Shown here one piece after another: positions 12,901 through 27,900 of a stretch of 64,000 nt of DNA. The notes under the pieces were generated by a model. It had not been told where the DNA came from. It made no database searches and saw only the letters and a program-made list of their open reading frames with translations. How positions within the stretch are numbered: the stretch's first letter is position 1; every line of letters starts with the position of its first letter. Source of the stretch: Paracentrotus lividus. Lineage: Eukaryota; Echinodermata; Echinoidea; Camarodonta; Echinidae. The stretch is taken from the NCBI GenBank assembly GCA_940671915.1, contig CALNVZ010003434.1, positions 14,612,184-14,676,183 on the forward strand, read 5' to 3'. Made by a program: the position numbers and the translations under genes.

Positions 12901-15900
12901 TAGATTACATAAACAATAATTAATTTTAAAAAATTTTTTAAAAAATTCCAATCTTGTATTGAGCAACATGTTGGAGAAAGTCTGATACTGTATTCATTGC
13001 TTGTTTCTACCAAACTTATTTAAATTTAATGTCATTGTAGTGTCACAAACAATTTCTGATGAATCTATTCTTTATTTAATTCTATTTTTTCTTTTTCATT
13101 TTATATCATAAGTTCTCCTACCCTTCTTGTCTTTGGTATGAGTTTGCTGATGTGATATGGGGTGATAGAGGGGGTAATTCTGCATTCCCTCTTTGCTGAC
13201 AAGATAGCTTCCTTCCAGTCTGATCTCTCATAGTCCGAAGACATCAGAATTGTGTAGGTCTGCATAGTGGTTTTTAAAGAAAAAAACATGGATTTGTGAA
13301 TAGATTTAAATACAAATAGATTTGTAATATTCATTTTACATTTAGTTTAGAAGCCAAATGAAGAAACTGGATCAGCTGCAAACTACAACATAATTTAATA
13401 AAAATAAAGCATGATTTTTATGAAGCATCTTGTATTTCCATGAATTTGTTAAACTCTGAAACAAATAAACATCATAATTTGGGGTTGCTATGAGAGTTAC
13501 AATGTGTCTTCCTAAAGATAAAATACTTGATATACCATCCATAAAGTCTATTTTGTTTTATTTTGTTTTAGAATTTATTTGCTTATAGAAAATATCAATT
13601 AACCCGCTGTATACTGAGAACTTTTTATAAAGCCGAATGAATCATGATTGTCAAGCATGCTTGCAAGAAATTCTTTTCATTTTAAGGTGAAACAAAGACA
13701 GCTTTAAATAGATCAGTGTCAGATAATTTAATAAGGTCTTAATATGTTTATGCAATCAGGAGTGAAATAAACTTTCGACAAGAGGGATGTTGTATGTTTC
13801 TTCAGCCCGCATATATGCGGACTTAGTATACAACGGGTTAAATAAATTAACCAGTCATTCATGAAGTATGATAGTACTATACTCATTATGTGTTAATATT
13901 GGAAATATGGAAAAACTAAAAGTATAAATTTACCTTTCCTGAGTGATGATATAAGTGGAATGGGAGCTTAGGTGACTCCAAAACATATCCAACCTCCTGG
14001 GAACAAAAAATATAATATATGAAATATATTTTGGAATCATATTTTTTTTTAATACAATGAAATGGATGGATGATGTGCAAACAAAAATTCAACTCATACC
14101 ACCTTTATATTTTCATTCCTTAACTGAGATAGAATCACAGAGACAGAGATTTAAACCTCTGTCATACCAAAAGAAATTATTACACTTATCTACAAACATT
14201 AACAAATGACAGTTCTTCTTTATTATCGCTTGCTAAATCATTCAATGTGCCTCTTTTAAAACTACTCTGAAGCCTTCAAAATTTAACATTTAAAACTTTG
14301 ATCAACCTATATTTCTCCAGTCTCAATTGGTAATAAATTAATCATTGAATATACTTACAAGAGAGGGGAAAAGTAAGTTCACTACACATTGGTGTTTAAT
14401 GGTTTACAAAATAACTCAGTAAAAATAAATTGTATATGACAGGAAACAGTGATACCAGCATACTAATCATTTTAGATTTGCTTTCCGGTGCCAATAAAGT
14501 TTGATAATTCAAGAGTAAAACTTTTACTTTTATTGAAGATTTGACATTGTCAGATAAGGTCTATCTAACCATCTCCTTTTTGGGGAAAATCACAATATAA
14601 TGTATTATGTACTTGGTTCTTTGGTTCTATGTCAAGATATACCTCTGGCTACTGTATTCGCTGTTATTTTCGCGAGATTAATTTTTCGCGCTTAGAGGCC
14701 TAAAAACATATTTGCGAGTTCTTAAATTCGCGCTACATTTACGTACGAACGCAATTGAGCTTATGTAAAGCATGCATAAGAAAGCATGCTCATATATTCG
14801 TGTGTTTTTAAATTCGCACCGTACGATCTTTACGCAAAATTCGCAAAAATTAATGTACTGCGAAAATTTCCACGATTACAGTATTCTACATGTACAAATC
14901 TGGAAAGTATATCAACCATCTTACTACCAAGTACACATCAACTCTATAGAATTTAAGAGCACTTACATAAAGGTACTAAAACATCAGACATTAAACATTA
15001 ATGCTTATTAGTGCCCCATAAAAACATTTTTTAATAAGAGAATCATATATATAGGCCTACCTAATAATAATTAATTTAATAATTCATTACTACAGGATTA
15101 TGTGACCTTCAGACAAGTATATACTTGTATACATGTATACTTTGAAAAGAGATAATATACTTTCGATGAATGAGTAGTTCTATAACATGTACTTTACAAC
15201 AAAAAAAACTATGTATGTATAATATATTTTAAAAGATATAAGGTATAATGTAGAAGTGAAAGTAACCACTTATGATGAGTATTTATGTAAGTGCAAAAAA
15301 AAGGAAATGCACTCACGATGAGAATATACTATTTCATCATTTGTTTAATAAGTAAGACACCTGGCAAGAGAGAATTAGAAGACTTCAAATTTGATACAGG
15401 AAGTTTTGGACATGATGACAATATCCAAATTTTCATGTTTGTGTTCCCTCCAAAATTCTTGTGGTATGGGCAATATATAAATAAATAAATATATAGTAAC
15501 ACAAATAAAATAGACAGTGTGTAAATAAAAGTTCTAATATTCAATAGATACACAGATGTGAAATTTATTTAGTCCAACCACAAAATTGTGGATTGAGTGG
15601 TAAAATATTTCCCTAGTTGTGTCATGGTCTCATAGGGGATCTCCCTTTAAGAAACAACATTTAAAAGAGGGACTTTCTTTCATTCTAACTAAAAACAACT
15701 TCAGAACTTCATAAGACGCATGATCGAGAGCCCTTAAACATAACATGAATCTAATGAAAAGAAAGATTAAGTCAATAGAAACTGGAGAAAAAAGCTTTTG
15801 TCTAACTTTGTATGAAAGTACATGTGACCCTGCATTCACACATGAGAAAATTATTGTATGATACCACAATTCAAATCTCTAGAGCTACATGTAATTACGA

Positions 15901-18900
15901 AAAAGTGGTCAAATTGCTCTCATCCGAACACCATTTTAAAACATTGTTCTGCTGAGAAATATTGTATCATGATACAGATATCTGAGCATCATTTATTAAT
16001 GAAAAACAATGTCAAATGGACAGGTTTTATCTTTTTCTGCTCATGAGATGTGATGTAAAATTGATCAACTTTGTACTTTATTATTATTTTTTTAATGTAT
16101 TATTTTGTCAACACGCAGAAATAAAATCAATTCAATCAATCAATCATTGATATAACCGGCCCCAAAACTGTGCAACAATTCTGTTTACAACATTTTATAC
16201 AATAATTCTTCATACCACAGGACGAGTCTTTACAAATATATTTCTGCGTGTGAATGTGCTATTAGGTTTTGATATTATACTTTGCTCTATTTTTGATGCC
16301 CTTGATAAATTCACAATACTGCTGTCCCTGGCTGTGAGTGTATTATTCCCTTGCACGCACAGGGCAAGGAGTAAGGGCTTTGTGCATCATATAATGCACA
16401 TTATATAAATGGATGCAAACAAAGATGAAAAATGTCTATTGTATATGGTTTATTTGCTTCAATGAATAACTTCCAAAACAAATTTTTGGGCTGAACTTAC
16501 AAGTTTACACTTTGACCCACAGACAATGATGTATAGAGATTTATGTATATCATGATTTTCGCTGTGGTGCAGTTTGCAGTAGACTTTTGGTTTTTCCCCT
16601 AAATATTTTGTTCTTTTGTTGTTGTATTTTAAGTCTGGCATATTTTTTTACAGACTTACAATGTACATGTTACCCACAAAGTGCTCTCCTCTCTGTTTGA
16701 AATGTAAAAGTCTAAATCATATACATGTATGTGTAACAGTTGATTAGCTGATGTCAGATAGGCTGACTGAGGGGTAATGATTAAATAAAGATATATAAAA
16801 TGAATGTATGTTGATAATGATGAGTTTTCTGTCAATTATTTCATTAGATTTTGCTACTCATGTGTATAAGGAGATATTTCCCTGTCTATTTTCTTCTTTT
16901 CCATGTTACTGAAATCGTCCTTCTATCATACAACGCCATATGTTAAATAGAAATGGAATACAAATGTTATGAAAATTGATTCTTACCAATTCTGCTATTA
17001 TTTTCCTTTTTTGCTCAATGCTCTTCCCAATGGTTTTTGATTGCTTCTGAAAGACCAAAATCAAAATAACAATAATTATGGTGAATGTTTATTTCAGTGG
17101 TTAAAACTATAGTTTAGAACATTATTCAAAGTCAAAGATTTTACACCTATGGATACCAAAGATGTTTGGCACACATGATCAGTTAGCATTACAATTAAAG
17201 CCTGAGGCAGTCATATTTACTGAGTTTTCTTCCAGGGGCCATAATGTTTAATTGAAATATTAACAATATTAGATAAACCACAGTACTAATTGTGGTTAGG
17301 TTTTTTTTATTTTTTTGAAGGAGATATAAATACTGGTTATTAATACTGATTTAAACAATATTCTATTTGTATTTAGGGGTATATTTTTGCTTTTAACAAT
17401 GAATTACTTAAATTAAAATGGCTACACTTTTTTCCATACCAAATTTTTTATTATTTTTTTTATTTATTTTTTTATATTTTTTGGGGAGGGGGGCTGAACA
17501 GGCTAATACTATCGCAAAACTATGTTCATTTTCACGTTATAGTACAAGTTTGCTCAAAAAAAGTGGGTGGGTAGGGGGGCTTCATCCACGGCCCCTGCTA
17601 TACATGTTTATCTGGACATGATGTAGCTATGGTTTCAATGGACTTACAGCTGCCTTGTCTCTCTTGATTTTCTCCTGTAGTTCTGAGATATCTTTCTTCA
17701 TCTGCCTCAATTCTTGATCACTCTTCTCAATCACAGCTGGCTCAGCTAAAACATGATAGAAGAAGAGAAAACAGTTTAATATTAACTATACCTATGAAGT
17801 TTCAAAGTAGATTAACAAAAAGTGAACTTTGTGTTACATATTTTTCAATCAAAGCCTATTGATAGACCATAAAGAGAGAATGCCTCGATCACTCTTATCA
17901 ACCACAACAAGTATAGCCAAATAATGATAGGAGAGAAGACAACAATGCAATACTAATAGAGTTTTGAAAGGTATTAAAACAAAAATCTGAAATAATTGAT
18001 GCCAAAGATTGTTATATAAAAGCCTCTCGGTTGCAAGACATTTAGAAGGGACTGCATCAATTTATTATGTACCTCCATTGTCAATTACAACTAATTCAGC
18101 TAAACTATAGCAGAAAGAGAGATAAAAACAATGAAATACAAAGTAATCAAAGCTATTTAAAGTTTCCAAAATATATGAACCCCAAAAATGTAAAAACTAT
18201 GCCACATATTGTTCAACCAAAGCCTATTGGTTGTAAGACATTAAAGAGGAAATTGAACGCCTGCTGATACATGTACGTGTACCATAATTGAAGAGATACA
18301 TGTATGAAGAAAAATAATAGGACAGACCATTATACAACTTTATGTGTCAGGCTCATAGTCATGCATTAAGCCCCAATAATGATGACCACATGGAGGAAAA
18401 GCAGCCAAACTAGATAGTCCTGACAAAATCATTAACACATGATCCTTGAATAATATAAGTCTCAAAATATTTCAAACATACAGTATATTCATCTATCTAT
18501 ATGCATGATACCCTAGTACTGTACTTTTGTGTACATAATATCACATAATTTTGGACTTGTTAAGGACATTTTCGAGTAGATATTTTTGTGATTTGGGGGA
18601 TCCTTTCTTTACTAAAATACCCTTGCATTGGACTGGAAACTTCTGCACGGATGAACTTGTAAAATTGGCAAAAACAAAATAAAAGCGAAATATATAGCTT
18701 ATACAGTATTCAAGTACCGTAAAAGCCAATATTTGGGTGATTTTTTTTGACTAGTTGAGGACATTCACGAGTGGATAATTATGTGATTTTTGTAATCATT
18801 TTTTTTACTATAAATACATGTACCCTTATAATGAGCTGGAACTTTTTTGATGAACTTGTGAAATTTGTGAAAATAAGTAAAACGGAAATACATGTTGATT

Positions 18901-21900
18901 CTACAGTATTCAAGTACTTATGAAATAACACAAGACAGTTGACCCGTTTACACCGTAGAAGGTCATGTATCACCATATAAACATAATATACACACCTTCA
19001 CATCGATCATTTGGCGTAAGTGATAGTTCGGTGAGAGGGATGTACCACTGGAAATCATACTGTCCTTTATCTCTCTGGAACATACCACTGCAAATAAACC
19101 AGCACAAATATGTGTTAGAAGATCGGGTGACAAAAAACGTTAAGGATATGCATCCAAAAGAAAACAGGGTTGGCCTAATTTCTACCCTTATATGTACATA
19201 ATTTTTTCATCTGAATGTATAGGCCTGGTTGTATGGGTGTATGCTAAAGGCATGTTTTTTATGTACAAAATAATAACTTCTCAAAATTCTCAGGTTGTGC
19301 GAAGATAAGTAAACAATTTACGAGATAAAGATATATCAATAAATATGTATACAAAACTAAATATCATTTTGCATAAGCCATGGATGAGACGTGGCATGGT
19401 GGTGCAGTGACTTCCCAGATAGTAGTAGAGGCTGCAGGTTCAAATCCCTCATGGTTCCAAGTTTATTTTCTGACATTAGTTTTATAATGCTACAGTCACA
19501 TAGACACTTACGTATAGTTACGTCCCGATGCGTACAAAAATTATTTTCTTTTCTGCGGATCCCCACTGATGCCTACCCGTCATAGTCAGCAGTGGAAATA
19601 TTGATAATTTCGTTCATCCAGTAAAACAAAGAAATACATAAGAAATGATAGAATAGAAGATGAAATAATATTTGGACGCAACCGGACGTATCTATACGTA
19701 AGTGTCTGTGTGACTGTAGCATTAGTTTTATTATTTTATTATTAGATTGTGTTCTTGCAGAGCAAGAATACAATCTAAAATCATTGTGTTGATGGCTGTG
19801 ATGAATCTAAATACTAGGAGTTAGGCCTATACAGTAGGGGGGGGGGGGGAAATGAGATCAGACCATAGGGGTATTATTCTTACTTTACGCCCTCTCTCTG
19901 TCTATTCTAACATACTGGGTTTTATACAGTAACAATTCTTTCTTTTAGATACCTTGTGCTTCTCTTTGATGCACAGATGATGAGATCAGACCATAGGAGT
20001 ACTCTTCTTAGTTTACGTCCTCCCTCTGTCCACTCCACAAGGTAACCTTGACGTACCAGCTCTCGCTTCTACAGAGGCAAAAGGAAAAGCAAATTCAATG
20101 ATTTTTAACTGTTTTTATGCGATAATATCTAATATCTTCAGTGTTGATTTCATTGGCGTTTCATAAAATGTAAATGCAAAACAATTGCATGTTTCAATTT
20201 CACATAGTTTTAAATAATTTTGAACAAAGAGTAAAACTGACCAGAAATATATAATATGAAAATATTCTCATATAATATTTTAATTTTTTCTAAATATATA
20301 AAATAACAGGAATATGTGTTTACTGATTCAGGTTGTAAATGATACAAATGCTCTTAAAGTTTCATACAAGTCTGATGGGAAATAACACTGTTAAAGATAC
20401 ACCATTACTCATGTGGATTACAACTTCATCACTCCGCTTTATACCATTTAGACCTTGCCCTTATGTACTTATAATATATGGGTGTGGAAAGAGTTAAACC
20501 ATTATTAAATGACTGTGTACTATCTGAGATAATCTCTGATTAAGCTTCTTTTTGTGCTTTAGTGTGGGTCTACTACGTGATTTTTAAAATTCAGTTCCTC
20601 TTTCGGTGTCACAAACATCGGATACAAACTAAGTGTAATTGTCATAGAAACCTGGAAAAAACATGTTTTGTTTGGATTTGAAGAGTTTCAATAAGTACAA
20701 AACCTACTATGTTTCGCACTTTGAATATACTATGATATAAAGAAGAACATGTAGTTTCAGATGTACATGTATCTGAATTTTATAATAATATAAATATAAC
20801 ATAATATGTAATACACCTGTCCAATCCCAAGGGATTGTTAGCATTATGGCAGCCAGTAAGGCGTGTTTATTTCAATCCTTCTGGGTATCTATTGACACGT
20901 GGGTGAGGAGAAGCAATTATATTTAAAACGCCTTGCTCAAGGAACATGCACTACATATGCACAACAATTTTTAAAATAGCATGTACATCTACATCTACAT
21001 CTGCATGTACATCTGACTCAACAAATCTCTTCCAAATTTCTTTTTAAAGGTCTATAATTATTTTTAAAGAGTCTATAGTCACTCTGTTGATTTGTTTGTA
21101 CATTTCATTGAATATTGCTAGACCTACATGTGCATTATAGAAAAAAATGAGCAAACTATATAATTATCCCATTAAATTGTTAATATTACTATATCAGTAA
21201 GATATAAGGTAATAAGTATAGGCCTAATCAAAATCTAGATTAGAAGAAATTAAGTAAAACTGGGATGATCATATGATCATGATGGAAATATATATATTTT
21301 TTCCATCATCTACTACTTGCTTTTAAACCATGCTATAAAGTGTCATATATCTTAGTTTCTATTGCACTGTGATAAAAGATGTATCTTCATGCGACAAGGT
21401 CTAACACAGATTTTACAAGCTTTTAAACCCCAAACGTCTTGCATCTCAATCAAATTACCTGCATTACTTGCAGATCACTCCACCGGGAATACTCTCTTAA
21501 TTCAATTTGTTCGGCAAGACAAAGGTATAACTTACGACCAGTCGTTCGGGTTGGCGTGTGCAAGACGTCAAACACATTGCCAAGTTAAATTGGTAGCTGT
21601 AATTCAATTATAACTCTCCACCTTTGAGGTGAGACTTGATTTTCTTGAGGACGATATGTGTCTGATAGAGCCCATTCAAAATTACACTTAGAAAAATATT
21701 TGATTCTTGTCTGGAATTTGGCATCATTATTTTTGGTATGCTTCATACAATCTTTTAGTAGGCCTGTGCTTCATCAAGACTGCATTTTACTTATTAGAAA
21801 TCAAATTTCTCCAATAATTAAAAGATGATTCATAGAGTAGCAGTAAGAATGAGATTGTTTAATTTTAAGTTTAATCTTGTAGCAATAATGTGGATTATAT

Positions 21901-24900
21901 GATATGTTTAATTTTGTAATGAATAAGCCCTACAGCCTAAAACACATTCATGTAATATCTGTCACTACACCAAGTGAATTTGAACATAATGTGATGGCGA
22001 ATAAGCTATAAATCAATTATTTTCATTATTTTCTATTATATAATAATTTTTTTTGTCATTTACATACTTAATTCTAAATCCAAACCATATAGTCCCAATA
22101 TTTGCCAACAAGTTCAAACGATCATGATAAAATCATTTCAACCAAGGACTACATATGTGTCTCTCATCTCCCCTCTAAAGTACGACATTGACTGAACTTC
22201 CTTTATTGAAACAAGGAAACCACATATTGCTTTTTGAGAGCTAGATGGTCGTCAAAACTCATATATTCTACCACAGCATTAGTGCCCTTAATTCTAATTG
22301 AAGAGCTCTGTTCCAAAAGGTAGTACATCCACTTTTTATGAAAATTGAGTTATTGATATCACACCATGATTCAGGTAGGTAACTGTTTACCTCAATTTTA
22401 AAAGCAACCATTAGAAAACACCCTCTCTAATATCACTTTTCCATAGACGCCTATAGAAAATATCGAAAACAATTGTGTTTTCCTCTAAAGTAAAAAAGAT
22501 GGATGTAGTACCTTTTGGAACGGAGCTCTTTGATTGTCAAAAGATGATCTCTTTCTATCTGATGGTCAAGGTTTCTGTAAAAGTTGATTTTACCCTGGCC
22601 TTAATTCCATTGCTGCACTTTCAGTTAAATTACTCATTTTGTGTTATGAAGTATAGTTGATTGACTATGTGTAATTGATCGACTGGTTTGATATGTATCA
22701 TTTGTTGAAAGCCACAATGGTGTTTATTCTTAAATCAAATCATTTGACATATAGACCCTCTACAAATGTTCTTTTGGCTATTATTCAATGATATATCACA
22801 GACTCTTACAACTTTGTAAATGCGCTTTTTTCATGAATTTGTTTGGGGTCAATTCACAAAGGGCAATATTTGTAATTTTTATATTTGGAGCTATGTACAA
22901 TTCTCCTTCAAAAACAGGTCTAACAAAGTTGTCAAACTTTATTCCTGCTAGCTTGCAATTATTTATCAGGGAATATCTTTTTAATAATTCATTGTAGCAC
23001 AAATACTATTAGTTGCCCAAATGAATCCATTTACAAACACACCAATCAAAATACATGATACAAATACGTCTACAGTTACACTAACATTAATTTCATTTAA
23101 AAAAAATCATTCACAGTAGCTTGGCACATAGTTTGTCTGTCGTTTGTTTGTTTGTTTGTTTGTTTGTTTATTTGTTTGATTGTTTATGTATTTGTTTGTG
23201 TGTTTGTTTTGTCTTGTTTTATACCTGTTTCGTGCTGTGAATCTCTCTTGTTGCTTCATCCACCTGTTTGAAGAACTTCCTTGTCTTCTCCAGAACCTGG
23301 CTCAGAATACTATGGTCTTCATGGTGCTCTGGTGTGTGCTTCAAGAGATCCTGAGAGAGTTCAAAAGAACAAAGAAATAATCATAATAATAAGCTTTGTT
23401 AAGGTCTTGTTGCTTCAATATAAAATCAAGCTCTTGTAGTTGTTTGAAGAAACTCCTAGTTTTCTCCAGAACCTGGCTCAGAATACTATGATCTTTATGG
23501 TGCTCTGGTGTGTGCTTCAAGAGATCCTGAGAGTGTTCAAAAGAACAAAGAAATAATCATAATAATAAGCTTTGTTAAGGTCTTGTTGCTTCAATATAAA
23601 ATCAAGCTCTTGTAGTTGTTTGAAGAAACTCGTAGTTTTCTCCAGTGCCTGGCTCATAATACTATGATCTTTATGGTGCACTGGGGTGTGCTTCAACAGA
23701 ACCTGAAAACATTTAAAAGAACAAAGAAATAATGGCAATAATAATGATAACAATTAATAAGCTTTGTTAGGGTATCGTTGCTTCATTCACCTGTAAAAAG
23801 AATTGTTTTGTTTTCTCCACAACCTGGCTCAATGGATCCTAAGAACAAACAAATAATTCTTAACACAGTCCACTCCCATTACAATGAGATGTTAAGGATG
23901 AAGCAAAAATACCTTGTTATAACAAAATCTGGCTATACTAAACCATCTTGTAGGCGCATGTGCAAAGTATGTTCTGAAATCTACATGTAGGACTGGGAGA
24001 AATGCCTCAATATAACATAATCTTGTCGTATCCTTGCTCATTATATCGCAAGAGGACTATAGACGGATTCGGTTTGTCTGATGTTTTGTCATGGTGGCAG
24101 CCATTGCTGGGGGCTTCCAATGTACTACGCATGCTCCTTGTGTGCGCATGTATGCGTAACAAAGGAAAATGTACAAACACGCAGACATAAGAGCACATTG
24201 CGCACGCGTAGCTAGTACACTGGGTAACTCCCAGCTATATGGCGGGCAAATAGAGGGCTCACTTCCATGAAATGCTGTCCGAATTTGTCTATACTAAGCT
24301 ATTTAGTTCTGGTACAACTTCATTATCACCTCATGATGCAACATCTCTAAAGTTTTAAAAGAACACTGGATGTTATAACCCTGGATTTAGGTACAGCAAC
24401 CCTTATCAACTCATTTGCATTTGAAGGAATAATATTTCCAGCTTCTTGTAACTCACAATACACCTGGGTCAAGTGTGGCAAATGTAGATTAATGCCTTAC
24501 TATAGACATTTGCTATGGAACATCGTTTGCCCTGTTTGTTTTTTCGTTGTTGTTTTTTTTCTTGTTTGTTTGTTTATTTATATGGGTTTTTTAGGTTCAG
24601 TTATACAGCTATAACTACAGTTAGGGTCAAAACTTATGTCATACTTATTTACTATCACCTTTTCAGCATGAAAACAACTCCCAAACAACTTTAAACGACT
24701 ATCACATGGGATGATTTGTCATTAACATAACATGAAGAATAAATCTGTACTTGTTCACAACTCCCCTATACATACATTCAATTCAATATGAAATTCAAAG
24801 ATGAATGTTAAATAAATATCATTATATCTAAAGCAGACATTAAAGTGCATAAATGTGTGTGTATACTGCATCTGTTATCTGCCTCATAAAGTACATGCAA

Positions 24901-27900
24901 ATAATGTATTTCTGAGAAAGTTGGGAATACTGGATATCATCATAATGTGAAATATTGGTAGAGAAACAATTAAGGATTGTTCATCTAAATAAAGATATAA
25001 TCACAAGTTATCTCAAAGATCATACTATGCATCATAAGACCAATCATCCCTTAAGATCTTATTGATGTGATTTTAAATTTTTTTTTTTTTTTTTTAATGG
25101 CTCAATTTTTTTATACTAACAGAATAATAAGAGTAGAGAGGATCCTGCACATAAAGAGTAAACAACATTTCATTATCAATTCCTGAGGCTACTTGGAGTA
25201 TATTATATTATCATAGTATATACATGTAGGCCTACGGTAGATGCAAAAGTTATGAGGCGCATCTATAGTAGGGGCTGCGGAGCATTTTTAAAAGTAGAGG
25301 GGCTGAGCTGAAAGTGGGGAGGGGGGCTGAACAGGATTAAATCCCAAATCTATGGTAATTTTTGCGATTTCATATATGTTTGCTGGGGAAAAAAACCCAG
25401 CCCCCCCCCCCCCCCCCCCCCCCGACTCCGCGGCCCCTGTATAGAGCTATCAAGGGTCTGCATGAATAGACTAACAATGCATCTAAGGTAAGAGTTTGTA
25501 CCGAGAACAAAGAATAAATATGGGGAATCCCAAAGTTTTTTGGCGCGTTTTTTGAGGTTCATAATTTGGTGGACGTGCAGGGTCAAGTAAGCAGCACAAT
25601 AGCTAAGATTAATATCCTCTCTCATGCCCAAAACAAATAAATGTTCTGTAAATTGCATTTTACAAAATGAAACTATAGGGAAATATAATTTTATTTTATA
25701 TTTAAAGTATTTAAGGAATTTACTAGTTTCGCTTCTTCATTTGAAAATGAAGGAAAAGTTTAATTACTGCAAACTATTATGAATGGAAACCGCTGAACTT
25801 TATGGTTGACTTCTATACCGCACGATCGAGAGCAAATTCAGGTGTTTATGAGAAACTTCTATTGTAAGGGTAAGGTGACTTTCATGCAGGGATCAGGATA
25901 AGTCACGAACATTTTTTTTAACATGTTGCACATGTAAGCCTGTCACGTACATTCTTTTATGAACTATCATCATATTATTGTGTCTACTGGATAACACCAT
26001 TCACATCTTATCTTTAGTCCTAATAGTTTCCTAAGAATTAATTCAATACCAATAATGCAATTTTTAAAAATAAATAATCAAAACCTAGTTCTTGAGAGGG
26101 TTATTTGCTAAAATTCTTTTAAATTACACAATTCCATGGACATGATTGCATTTTGCATATTTTATATACCCTTTTCAGATGTAATTTAGTTTACCAGTGT
26201 CTACTGTTTGAATTCCCATCTGTTCAGGTAATATACATTAAGGCAATTGCTGTGCCTCCATATATAATAATCTACAATCCACTACCTTCCGATCAGTAAA
26301 ACAATACAAAATAAATATATCTTACTTAATTAATGAATATATTGTTAACTAATCACTGAATTTGATAAATTAATAAATTCATTGATGAATTAATTAATGA
26401 ATACAATGTAAACGGCATATTGAGCTTAGTCTACAGCATCCATAGTTCAGACCGAAATTTAAGACTTGCGTCGTCGTGCCAGCATATGTTATTTTTGGGG
26501 AAATAAATAAATTCAATCTGAATCTGAATATCAAGTGATCGGTGTGAACAGGGGTTTTTAAGCGACGGAAATCAAGCTCAATTCTGCGAGAGCTGCACCT
26601 GCCTCACATACAGCTCAATGAATCCCAGGTACATGACCTCCTATGAACGATTTGAATAATGAACGCCATGTTACCAATGAGGAAGTGATACATTAAAGAG
26701 ATTGATCGGTGCAGGACGATGGAGGCCTCATCAAATGAAACATTGTCTGTTTTCATTCTTTAAGTGAGGCTAATAGGGTTTTAATTCACATGAATGGGTC
26801 TGCATATCAATGTAGGCCTATCTATAGAGACATGCATCGTATAAGACACTGAATAAGGAAGCATCTTTCAAACTACAATAAACTGTAGTTTTTTTATGGG
26901 GGAGCATTATCAGCTTTCATTAAAAAACATTAGTCACCTAATATGATTTTTGTAACATTGTACAATAAATTTCACATATCTAAGTATTTTGAAAGAGAGA
27001 TAAGCCTATACTGTGCCTAAAGTTGATCTCCTGCATGTACTCGTAGTATTATCTACTTAATAAACTCTATCTACAATGTATGCAGAAAATCTTTGTGCCA
27101 AAAAATAACATTGATTGGATTAGCTTTTGCCTCCACCTCTTTATAAACATGACCTCACTTTAAGAAGTAAACAATATCATATCATATTCACACCTTTATG
27201 GCCTAGGTCATTCAAACTGACATTGAACTATACTTATTCTGTAAACAAATCTTTTCAACTGCCAAAAAAACTATATATATATATCCACCTACTTATAAAA
27301 GTATTTTATACATGTACATGTAGGTCATACCCAATTAAATCATCTCATTTTGACATGTTATTGCATACTTACAAATTCCTCCGCTCAATTATCCTCTTTT
27401 TGTAAATTCAGGCGTATAATAATTACATGTATATTATATTGAATGGCTCATAATGGGATACAAGAAATATTTCACTAGTTAGGGCTAATATTGAAAAAAT
27501 CTGGCTATCTGACTATTATTATAGATCTATCATCATTAGTCTGAAAGGATATCTGAAAAGCAGTACTTCCATGTACATTAGACAGTGCACTATAGGCTAT
27601 GGCACCTAAAACGCCCTATATTTTTGGAAAAAAACCTAAGTTACAATCCATATTTTGCCTTTATATAGACAAACACCGGTAAAATCCAAAATTCTATGTA
27701 ACTATGTTTACAAAGACCTAACAAAATATCCTGTATAGAAAACGCGAACTTTTAATATTTTATAATAATAAATACAAGTGTAAAATCATCCAGCTCGACT
27801 CATTTTAAGTAAAAATAATCTGATTTTTCTGCACCTTGCCTGACCACTCAGGAGGCAATCGTCATGAAGCCTTCAGTTTCCTTGCAGATTAAATGTTCTA

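Larger units (their letters stand above)
19088..19852 (-). other. Intron 8
   Basis: Contains a tRNA-like SINE fragment (19387-19465), a 239 bp palindromic element (19486-19724), a 33 bp hairpin (19744-19776) and a G run at 19838-19849. Confidence 0.6.

Noticed and set aside
19387-19465. A genuine tRNA gene
   Set aside because: A and B boxes are present but no full cloverleaf with acceptor stem can be drawn.
21362-21613. 83-codon plus-strand frame in intron 7
   Set aside because: No homology recognised, single exon inside an opposite-strand intron; chance is likely.
23517-23753. 78-codon frame containing LLKHTP as a separate gene
   Set aside because: It is a tandem pseudo-copy of DH exon 7 and lacks a donor.
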